Assembly (NCBI RefSeq): GCF_020736365.1 | Contig: NZ_CP085988.1 | Location: 2,486,001 to 2,550,000 of the forward strand | DNA length: 64,000 nucleotides | Source of the DNA: Clostridium sp. M62/1 | Lineage (GTDB): Bacteria; Bacillota; Clostridia; Lachnospirales; Lachnospiraceae | Direction: 5' to 3' | Shown: piece by piece, positions 57,288 to 64,000 of the stretch | How positions within the stretch are numbered: position 1 is the first letter of the stretch | Layout of the letters: every line of letters starts with the position of its first letter | The notes under the pieces: generated by a model | What the model saw: only the letters and a program-made list of their open reading frames with translations | Database searches by the model: none | Told to the model about the DNA's origin: nothing | Program-made: the position numbers and the translations under genes

Positions 57288-59676
57288 CCCGCCCCGCAAG
57301 CTCACCCGCGCCGAGAAAAAGCAGATTGCGGAAATCATCAGACAGGCAAAGGGCGACGGGAAAGCGCACACCGCGCAGCAGACAATCCCTTATATCCAGA
57401 TGTACCCGGACGGTATCTGCAAGGTTACGGGACGGAAATACTCAAAGACCGTCGCCTTTGAAGATATTAACTATCAGCTTGCACAGGCAGACGACAAGAC
57501 CGCCATTTTTGAGAACTGGTGCGACTTCCTCAACTACTTTGACGCTTCCGTTTCGGTGCAGCTCTCTTTCATCAATCAGGGGACGCAGCGCGGCGAAGCG
57601 GAAAAGGCGGTCAATATCCCGGCACAGGAGGACGCTTTCAATTCTATCCGCACAGAATACCGGGATATGCTGAAAAACCAGCTTGCAAAGGGCAACAACG
57701 GGCTTGTCAAAGCAAAATATATCACCTTTGCCATTGAAGCCGACAGTCTGGGCGCGGCGAAATCCCGCCTTGCCCGTATCGAAACGGACGTACTCAACAA
57801 CTTTAAGCTCTTGGGCGTGTCTGCCCGCCCCATGACAGGCTATGAACGCCTTAAAATGCTGCATGGCATTTTCCACCCGGAGGGCGGGCAGTTTGCCTTT
57901 GATTTTTCATGGCTTGCCCCGTCCGGGCTTTCCACAAAGGACTTTATCGCCCCGTCCTCTTTCCGTTTTGGCGAGGGGCGGTATTTCCGCATGGGGCGCA
58001 AAATCGGCGCGGTTTCATTCCTTGAAATCCTTGCGCCGGAATTAAACGACCGTATCTTATCTGACATTCTGGACTTGGAAACGGGCGTTATCGTCAATCT
58101 GCATATCCACAGTATCGACCAGACCGAAGCCATAAAGACAATCAAGCGGAAAATCACCGACCTTGACAAAATGAAAATCGAAGAACAGAAAAAAGCGGTA
58201 CGCAGCGGCTACGACATGGATATAATCCCGTCCGACCTTGCCACTTTCGGCAGCGAAGCGAAGAACCTCTTACAGGACTTGCAGAGCCGGAATGAAAGAA
58301 TGTTCCTCTTGACGTTCCTTGTGGTGAACATGGCAGACACAAAAAGGAAACTGGAAAATGACGTATTCGCGGCGGCGGGCATTGCACAGAAGAACAACTG
58401 CGCCTTAACCCGCCTTGACTACCAACAGGAAGCGGGGCTTATGTCCTCTGTACCGCTTGGGGAGAACCTTATCCCCATTCAAAGAGGGCTTACCACGTCA
58501 AGCACCGCTATCTTTATCCCCTTTATCACGCAGGAGCTTTTTCAGACGGGCGCGGCTTTGTATTACGGCTTAAACGCCCTGTCTAACAACATGATACTCT
58601 GCGACCGCAAGCAGCTAAAGAACCCCAACGGCTTAATCTTGGGTACGCCGGGAAGCGGGAAATCCTTTGCCGCCAAACGGGAAATGACAAACGCTTTCCT
58701 CATTACCGACGACGACATAATTATCTGCGACCCGGAAGCAGAGTATTTTTCCCTTGTGCAGCGGCTTGACGGGCAAGTGATACGGTTATCGCCTACGGGC
58801 AAGGGCATTGACGGGAAGCCCCAGTATGTGAACCCTATGGATATTAACCTCAATTACAGCGAGGACGACAGCCCCCTTGCGCTGAAATCCGACTTTATCC
58901 TCTCCCTCTGCGAGCTTGTCATAGGCGGCAAGGAGGGCTTGCAGCCCGTCGATAAGACCGTCATTGACCGCGCTGTTAGGAACGTGTACCGCCCTTTCCT
59001 TGCAGACCCCGACCCGGAGAAAATGCCTATCTTGGGCGACCTCTACAACGAGCTTTTGAAGCAGCCGGAGCCGGAAGCGGCGCGTATCGCGGCGGCGTTG
59101 GAGCTTTATGTTTCCGGGAGCCTTAACGTCTTTAACCACAGGACGAATGTAGAGCTTTCAAACCGCCTTGTCTGCTTTGACATCAAGCAGCTTGGGAAGC
59201 AGCTCAAAAAATTAGGTATGCTCATTGTGCAGGACCAGGTATGGAACCGCGTCACCGTCAACCGGGCAGAAAGGAAATCCACCCGGTATTTTATGGACGA
59301 ATTTCATCTTCTCTTGAAAGAGGAACAGACCGCCGCCTATTCCGTTGAAATCTGGAAGCGTTTCAGAAAATGGGGCGGCATACCCACAGCAATCACGCAG
59401 AACGTCAAAGATTTGCTTGCTTCCCGCGAAGTGGAGAATATCTTTGAAAACTCTGATTTTGTCCTCATGCTCAATCAGGCGGCGGGCGACCGGGCTATCC
59501 TTGCAAAGCAGCTCAACATCTCCCCGCAGCAGATGAAGTATGTCACCCACACCGAAGCGGGCGAGGGGCTTATCTTCTACGGGAACGTGGTGCTGCCCTT
59601 TGTAGACCGCTTCCCGAAAGACACCGAGCTTTACCGGGTAATGACGACGAAGCCGGAGGAAGTGGGCGAAGCATGA
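57238..59676 (+). CDS. VirB4-type conjugation ATPase, 812 aa
   Basis: The energising ATPase of the secretion channel. Residues 30 to 350 are the N-terminal VirB4 domain (IQMYPDGICKVTGRKYSKTV); Walker A is LGTPGSGKSFAAKREM (about 460), DDDIIICDPEAEYFSLVQ follows, Walker B lies at TRYFMDEFHLLLKEEQ, and WGGIPTAITQNVKDLL is typical. TTG 57238 is favoured with AAGGAGG nine bases upstream; this start lies inside the prgI gene. Its end overlaps the methyltransferase gene (ATGA). Confidence 0.93.
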   Translation: MQKETRRNSAAGSAKPNPPRKLTRAEKKQIAEIIRQAKGDGKAHTAQQTIPYIQMYPDGICKVTGRKYSKTVAFEDINYQLAQADDKTAIFENWCDFLNYFDASVSVQLSFINQGTQRGEAEKAVNIPAQEDAFNSIRTEYRDMLKNQLAKGNNGLVKAKYITFAIEADSLGAAKSRLARIETDVLNNFKLLGVSARPMTGYERLKMLHGIFHPEGGQFAFDFSWLAPSGLSTKDFIAPSSFRFGEGRYFRMGRKIGAVSFLEILAPELNDRILSDILDLETGVIVNLHIHSIDQTEAIKTIKRKITDLDKMKIEEQKKAVRSGYDMDIIPSDLATFGSEAKNLLQDLQSRNERMFLLTFLVVNMADTKRKLENDVFAAAGIAQKNNCALTRLDYQQEAGLMSSVPLGENLIPIQRGLTTSSTAIFIPFITQELFQTGAALYYGLNALSNNMILCDRKQLKNPNGLILGTPGSGKSFAAKREMTNAFLITDDDIIICDPEAEYFSLVQRLDGQVIRLSPTGKGIDGKPQYVNPMDINLNYSEDDSPLALKSDFILSLCELVIGGKEGLQPVDKTVIDRAVRNVYRPFLADPDPEKMPILGDLYNELLKQPEPEAARIAAALELYVSGSLNVFNHRTNVELSNRLVCFDIKQLGKQLKKLGMLIVQDQVWNRVTVNRAERKSTRYFMDEFHLLLKEEQTAAYSVEIWKRFRKWGGIPTAITQNVKDLLASREVENIFENSDFVLMLNQAAGDRAILAKQLNISPQQMKYVTHTEAGEGLIFYGNVVLPFVDRFPKDTELYRVMTTKPEEVGEA

Positions 59677-60632
59677 ACGGGCTGAAAACTGACACAATCA
59701 TCAACCGGGACGCGCTCTATGCCTTGCGGGAGCTTCCAGAGGAAAGCGTACACTGTTGCGTCACAAGCCCGCCCTACTATGCGCTTAGGGATTACGGGCT
59801 TGATATGCAGATTGGGCGGGAGGACACGCCGGAGCAGTACATTGACAGGCTGACCGAGGTTTTCCGCGAGCTGCGCCGGGTACTGCGTTCTGACGGTACG
59901 CTCTGGCTGAATATCGCGGACACCTACTGCGGCACAGGAAATAAAGGCTACCATGCAGACCCGAAGAACCCGAAAGGCAGAAACGGACAGCAGATTGCAA
60001 GAAACAACCGCGTTTCCGGCTGCAAACAAAAGGACTTAATCGGTATCCCTTGGCTTTTAGCCTTTGCCCTACGCGCTGACGGGTGGTATTTACGGAGCGA
60101 CATTATCTGGCAGAAAGAAAACCCCATGCCGGAGAGCGTGAAAGACCGCCCTACCCGCTGCTATGAACATATCTTTCTGCTTACGAAGTCAAAGAAGTAT
60201 TTTTATGACGCAGCCGCCATAGCCGAGCCGTTAGCCCCCACAACGGCGGCGCGGTACCGCACCGGGCGCAGCGCGGGACAGAAATATGCGGACGAAGTAC
60301 CCGGACAGGGGAACGTACAGGGGCTTAACCGGGCGCGAAGCGGCAGCTACTACGACGAAGCCCTCATGCCGACCATGCGGAACAGGCGGGACGTGTGGCT
60401 TATCAATACCGTTCCCTACAAGGGCGGGCATTTCGCCGCGTTCCCGCCAAAACTTGCCGAAACCTGTATCAAGGCGGGCTGTCCGAAAGGCGGCGTTGTG
60501 CTTGACCCCTTTTTCGGCAGCGGCACGACGGGGGCAGCCGCAAAGCAGCTTGACAGGCATTATATAGGCATTGAGATAAACGCCGAGTATTGCGCCCTTG
60601 CAAGGGCGCGGATTGGAGGGACAGACACATAA
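59673..60632 (+). CDS. DNA N4-cytosine/N6-adenine methyltransferase (beta class), 319 aa
   Basis: The catalytic motif TSPPYYALRDYG (motif IV) comes first, then the target region and motif I DPFFGSGTTGAAAKQLDRHY with IGIEINAEYC, a beta-class order. No restriction enzyme is nearby; the gene is regularly found between virB4 and the hydrolase in these ICEs and probably protects transferred DNA from restriction. Start overlaps the virB4 stop; its end overlaps the next gene. Confidence 0.9.
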   Translation: MNGLKTDTIINRDALYALRELPEESVHCCVTSPPYYALRDYGLDMQIGREDTPEQYIDRLTEVFRELRRVLRSDGTLWLNIADTYCGTGNKGYHADPKNPKGRNGQQIARNNRVSGCKQKDLIGIPWLLAFALRADGWYLRSDIIWQKENPMPESVKDRPTRCYEHIFLLTKSKKYFYDAAAIAEPLAPTTAARYRTGRSAGQKYADEVPGQGNVQGLNRARSGSYYDEALMPTMRNRRDVWLINTVPYKGGHFAAFPPKLAETCIKAGCPKGGVVLDPFFGSGTTGAAAKQLDRHYIGIEINAEYCALARARIGGTDT

Positions 60633-62737
60633 AACAATATAAGGCGCGTGAAAAAGTCACGCAGAAAATGACCCGCGAGGGGGCTGTCGAGGTAAACGCC
60701 GCTACCGGGAAAAAGAAACGTATCAGCAAGCGGATAAGGGACGCGGACTTTGCAAAGACCGAAGCCCCACCGCAGCCGGAACAGGCAGCGCAGCCCCTAC
60801 CGGGCGGCGCAACTTCCCCGCCCTTAACCGACACGCCGCCGCTTCCCCATGCGCCGGGGGCAGAACGGGAACAGGACACCGCAGCAGCCGAGCGCGTCTT
60901 GGAACGTATCGACGGGGCGCGTACCAGAAAGGCGAGCAAAAAGGCGGCGAGGAAAGCACAGGCAGAAGCCACAGCAAAAGAAAAATCTTCCCGCTTGCAG
61001 TTTACCGACGAGGAACGGGCAACGCCGGAGCTTGAAAGGTATATCCGAAAATCGGACAAAGCAGCCGACCGTCTGGACGCGGCAAAGGCGGCTATCCCCA
61101 AAGAAAAGAAACTTGTACGGGAGCGCACCTTTGATGAAGCCACCGGGAAAGGCAAGACCCGCCTACATTTTGAGGAACAGGAAAAGCCCATAGGAAAGAA
61201 TAAGCCCCACAATAACCCGCTATCCCGCCCCGCACAGGAAGCGGGTATTTTCGTCCACAACAAGATACATTCCGTTGAAAAGGACAATTCCGGCGTTGAG
61301 GGGGCGCACAAATCCGAAGAACTGGCAGAGCGCGGCGCAAAGTACGGGGCGCGGAAAGTCAAGGAGGGCTACCACAGCCACAAGCTCAAACCCTACCGGG
61401 CGGCGGCAAAGGCAGAGAAAGCGGCGTTCAAGGCGAATGTGGATTTTCAGTACCATAAAGCCCTGCATGACAATCCGCAGATTGCGGGCAATCCCCTTTC
61501 CCGCTTCATGCAGAAGCAGCAAATCAAGCGGCAGTATGCAAAGTCGGCAAGGAAAGGCGGCGCAAAAACGGCGCAGAAAGCCGCAGAGAACACCCGCAAG
61601 GCGGCAAAAAAGACCGCCGAGGAAACAAAAAAGGCAATCGCTTTTGTAGGGCGGCACCCGGCGGGCGTATGTATCGCCGTTGCCGCGCTACTCTTATTCA
61701 TCATGGTATCGGCGGGGCTTTCCTCTTGCGGTTCCATGTTCTCCGGCTTGATGAACGGCATACTTGGGACTTCCTACACGTCGGAGGACAGCGACCTTGT
61801 GGCGACGGAGAACAATTACGCCGCAAAGGAAAACGAGCTTCAGCAGCAGATTGACAATATCGAAAGCACCCACCCCGGCTATGACGAATACCGCTATGAC
61901 CTTGACAGTATCGGGCATAACCCCCATGAGTTAGCGTCCTACCTCACCGCCCTTTTACAGACCTACACCCCGCAGAGCGCACAGGCAGAGCTAAATCGCG
62001 TCTTTGCCATGCAGTACACTTTGACGCTGACAGAAGAAACGGAAATCCGCTACCGCACAGAAACAAGCACAGACCCGGAAACAGGGGAAACGACCACCGA
62101 GGAAGTACCCTACGAGTACCATATCCTCAACGTGAAGCTGACGAACAAGCCCATTTCCGAGATTGCGGAGGAACTTCTAACGCCACAGCAGCTTGAAATG
62201 TACCGCGTCTATCTGGAAACAAGCGGAAACAAACCGCTGATTTTCGGCGGCGGCTCCCCCGATATGGGCGCGTCCGAGGATTTAAGCGGCGTACAGCTTG
62301 TAAACGGCACACGCCCCGGCAACACCGCCGTTGTAGACCTTGCGAAGCGGCAAGTCGGCAACGTGGGCGGGCGACCCTTTTGGAGCTGGTACGGATTTAA
62401 CAGCCGCGTGGAATGGTGCGCCTGTTTCGTTTCATGGTGCTACAATCAAGCCGGAAAGAGCGAGCCGCGCTTTGCCGGGTGCCAGTCACAGGGCGTACCC
62501 TGGTTCCAGTCACGCGGGCAATGGGGCGCGAGGGGCTATGAGAATATCGCCCCCGGCGACGCTATCTTTTTCGACTGGGACGGGGACGGGAGCGCAGACC
62601 ATGTGGGGCTTGTTATCGGAACGGACGGGGAGCGCGTCTATACCGTCGAGGGCAATTCCGGCGACGCCTGCAAGATAAAGAGCTACCCCGTCAATTACTC
62701 CTGTATCAAAGGCTATGGGCTGATGAACTGGAATTAA
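60629..62737 (+). CDS. Conjugation protein with CHAP amidase/peptidase domain, 702 aa
   Basis: The first 350 residues are basic and coiled (KKRISKRIRDADFAKTEAPP; KKAARKAQAEATAKEKSS), a membrane helix is at GVCIAVAALLLFIMVSAGLS, and the C-terminal 130 residues form a CHAP domain with the nucleophile in EWCACFVSWCYN and the histidine in SADHVGLVIGTDG. It opens peptidoglycan for the channel. GGAGGG is eight bases before ATA at 60629, which overlaps the preceding stop (ATAA); the first ATG is 39 bases later. ATA initiation is unusual. Confidence 0.88.
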   Translation: MKQYKAREKVTQKMTREGAVEVNAATGKKKRISKRIRDADFAKTEAPPQPEQAAQPLPGGATSPPLTDTPPLPHAPGAEREQDTAAAERVLERIDGARTRKASKKAARKAQAEATAKEKSSRLQFTDEERATPELERYIRKSDKAADRLDAAKAAIPKEKKLVRERTFDEATGKGKTRLHFEEQEKPIGKNKPHNNPLSRPAQEAGIFVHNKIHSVEKDNSGVEGAHKSEELAERGAKYGARKVKEGYHSHKLKPYRAAAKAEKAAFKANVDFQYHKALHDNPQIAGNPLSRFMQKQQIKRQYAKSARKGGAKTAQKAAENTRKAAKKTAEETKKAIAFVGRHPAGVCIAVAALLLFIMVSAGLSSCGSMFSGLMNGILGTSYTSEDSDLVATENNYAAKENELQQQIDNIESTHPGYDEYRYDLDSIGHNPHELASYLTALLQTYTPQSAQAELNRVFAMQYTLTLTEETEIRYRTETSTDPETGETTTEEVPYEYHILNVKLTNKPISEIAEELLTPQQLEMYRVYLETSGNKPLIFGGGSPDMGASEDLSGVQLVNGTRPGNTAVVDLAKRQVGNVGGRPFWSWYGFNSRVEWCACFVSWCYNQAGKSEPRFAGCQSQGVPWFQSRGQWGARGYENIAPGDAIFFDWDGDGSADHVGLVIGTDGERVYTVEGNSGDACKIKSYPVNYSCIKGYGLMNWN

Positions 62738-62771
62738 CATATTTTTGAGCAAAGAAAGGAGAAATTTATTG

Positions 62772-63050
62772 ATGGCTATGAACAAAATTGAACGTATCGA
62801 CAAAGAGATTGCAAAGACCCGCGAGAAAATCACCGAGTACCAGAACAGATTAAGGGGGCTTGAAGCGCAGAAAACCGAAGCGGAAAACCTGCAAATCGTA
62901 CAGCTTGTGCGCTCCATGCGCCTTTCCCCGCATGAGCTTTCCGCTATGCTTTCCGGCGGCGGTATTCCGGGCATGGAAGCCGCGCCGGGCTACCCCGCAG
63001 AACCCGCAGACCACGACACCGAAGAAATGGAGGACACCGAGAATGAATAA
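62772..63050 (+). CDS. DUF4315 family protein, 92 aa
   Basis: [20 protein letters not shown] and [20 protein letters not shown] form the coiled coil that defines DUF4315; [14 protein letters not shown] is the conserved C-terminal block. Common in Tn1549-type ICEs, role unknown. AAAGGAG ten bases before the ATG. Overlaps the DUF4366 gene by eight bases. Confidence 0.9.
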   Translation: MAMNKIERIDKEIAKTREKITEYQNRLRGLEAQKTEAENLQIVQLVRSMRLSPHELSAMLSGGGIPGMEAAPGYPAEPADHDTEEMEDTENE

Positions 63051-63744
63051 GAAAATCCTTAGAACCTTGACCGCACTCTGCGCCGCCCTCATGCTGACGG
63101 GCGGCTTTTCCGTCACCGCCTTTGCACAGACCCCGGAGGGACAGGACGCGACCGACGACAGCGGCGTTGTCTATGAGGAACCCGAAAAGGAAGAACCCCT
63201 TACCCCGGACGGGAACGCGACCCTTGTAGACGATTTCGGCGGCAACAAGCAGCTTATCACAGTGACGACCAAAAACGGCAATTACTTTTATATCCTTATC
63301 GACCGGGACGACGAGGGCGAGGACACCGTACATTTCCTTAATCAAGTGGACGAAGCCGACCTTATGGCACTCATGGAGGACGGAAGCACCGAAGCAGCCC
63401 CGCCCGCCGTTTGCAGTTGCACCGATAAATGCGAAGCCGGAAAGGTAAATGTGAGCTGCCCTGTCTGCAAGGACAACATGACCGCTTGCAGCGGCAAGGA
63501 AGCGGAGCCGGAAACCGAGAAACCAACAGAGCAGCCCAAAGAGAAAGGCAATACAGGCGGGCTTGTGCTTTTCCTTGTCGTGGCACTTCTTGGCGGCGGG
63601 GGCGCGTTCTATTATTTTAAGTTTATGAAGCCAAAGCAGAACGTCAAGGGCGACACCGACCTTGAAGATTTCGATTTTGACGATTACGACGAGGACGAGG
63701 GGGACGGGCTTTCTGATGAAGAACAGGAGGACGAGGAAGCATGA
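63043..63744 (+). CDS. DUF4366 family membrane protein, 233 aa
   Basis: A signal peptide ([20 protein letters not shown]) is followed by an extracytoplasmic domain with a conserved block ([40 protein letters not shown]), a cysteine-rich part ([20 protein letters not shown]), a membrane helix ([20 protein letters not shown]) and a very acidic tail ([14 protein letters not shown]). It is a surface component of this ICE family. Overlaps its neighbours on both sides. Confidence 0.92.
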   Translation: MNKKILRTLTALCAALMLTGGFSVTAFAQTPEGQDATDDSGVVYEEPEKEEPLTPDGNATLVDDFGGNKQLITVTTKNGNYFYILIDRDDEGEDTVHFLNQVDEADLMALMEDGSTEAAPPAVCSCTDKCEAGKVNVSCPVCKDNMTACSGKEAEPETEKPTEQPKEKGNTGGLVLFLVVALLGGGGAFYYFKFMKPKQNVKGDTDLEDFDFDDYDEDEGDGLSDEEQEDEEA

Positions 63745-63929
63745 CGCTTTTTACCGAAAACCCTTTAGAAAAAATGATGGTACAAAGACCCACCGGGCGG
63801 CGTGACAGTGCGCCGCCCGTTCCAAAATCCCCGGCGTGTATGCGTTGCCCTTATAAGGCGCAATCCCCCTGTATCGGCTATTGTCTGAAACAGGCACAGG
63901 AGAAGAAGCACACCGCGCCGGAACGCTGA
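63741..63929 (+). CDS. Small cysteine-rich ICE protein, 62 aa
   Basis: [20 protein letters not shown], then [20 protein letters not shown] with a four-cysteine knuckle (C-x2-C-x7-C-x3-C) that may bind zinc. Its start overlaps the DUF4366 stop (ATGA). A usual gene between DUF4366 and topoisomerase in these elements; role unknown. Confidence 0.75.
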   Translation: MTLFTENPLEKMMVQRPTGRRDSAPPVPKSPACMRCPYKAQSPCIGYCLKQAQEKKHTAPER

Positions 63930-63944
63930 AAGGAGGATTTTTTC

Positions 63945-64000
63945 ATGGCATTTAGACTTGTGATTGCAGAAAAGCCGAGCGTGGCGCAGACTATCGCCGC
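63945..64000 (+). CDS. topB: DNA topoisomerase III, N-terminal end (cut by the right edge)
   Basis: MAFRLVIAEKPSVAQTIAA is the typical beginning of the TOPRIM domain of type IA topoisomerases of mobile elements (IAEKPS). AAAGGAGG is near the ATG. It probably resolves or relaxes ICE DNA during transfer. Confidence 0.85.
   Translation, partial: MAFRLVIAEKPSVAQTIA

Larger units (their letters stand above)
37505..64000. mobile_element. Tn1549-like integrative conjugative element (left end and about 26 kb; continues past the window)
   Basis: Starts with a serine-integrase gene reading towards the flank, followed by RepA_N/DUF6017, DUF5348, PcfB, VirD4, Maff2, VirB6, PrgI, VirB4, methyltransferase, CHAP hydrolase, DUF4315, DUF4366 and topoisomerase III. 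This is the order of Tn1549-type ICEs of gut Firmicutes. A 12.2-kb IME interrupts maff2. The exact left end lies near 37,505 to 37,534; the right end is outside. Confidence 0.85.

Overview
The window looks like chromosome of a gut-type Lachnospiraceae (Clostridium cluster XIVa) bacterium. The grounds are AGGAGG-type ribosome sites with occasional GTG and TTG starts, a single-chain PurL of about 1250 residues, a BaiN/HI0933-type flavoprotein, cell-wall-binding-repeat secreted proteins and a Tn1549-type conjugative element. The species cannot be named from the sequence alone.

Region A (1 to about 22,400) is accessory DNA, nearly all on the minus strand. The left part carries an RNA 2'-phosphotransferase (KptA), several small membrane and lipoproteins, a DnaB-like helicase without the DnaB N-terminal domain, and a replication-initiator-like gene whose 3' end runs into four tandem 22-bp iterons. 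Next to these, 12.3 kb holds an apparent class 2 DISARM anti-phage operon: a cytosine-5 methyltransferase with an extra C-terminal winged helix, DrmE, DrmA, DrmB, then a NERD-nuclease/SF1-helicase fusion where DrmC would be expected, and a Vsr endonuclease. A set of small, partly decayed toxin-antitoxin-like genes and a three-unit ~110-bp repeat close the region.

Region B (about 22,860 to 37,500) is ordinary core genome: BaiN-like flavoprotein, two-domain PPK2 (polyphosphate:AMP phosphotransferase), a ferredoxin-domain aldo/keto reductase with a DUF3783 partner, an HPr-like protein lacking the phosphorylation sites, two secreted proteins, purL with a long structured leader, and a MATE exporter behind a leader that ends in an intrinsic terminator.

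Region C (about 37,520 to the right edge) is a Tn1549-like integrative conjugative element (ICE). It has a 5'-truncated serine integrase at its left end, a RepA_N-type initiator with 15-bp repeats inside its coding sequence, PcfB, the VirD4 coupling protein, Maff2, VirB6, PrgI, VirB4, a DNA methyltransferase, a CHAP-domain hydrolase, DUF4315, DUF4366 and the start of topoisomerase III. A second, 12.2-kb integrative mobilizable element (IME) has inserted precisely into the ICE's maff2 gene between two copies of an 11-bp core. It carries its own serine integrase, MobA/MobL relaxase, CHC2 primase, VapE-type helicase, three or four XRE regulators and small cargo genes. An inverted repeat of the same design overlaps the -35 box of both the IME's terminal XRE gene and its integrase gene, suggesting a common excision switch. 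A structured repeat with compensatory changes occurs once in the ICE and twice in the IME.
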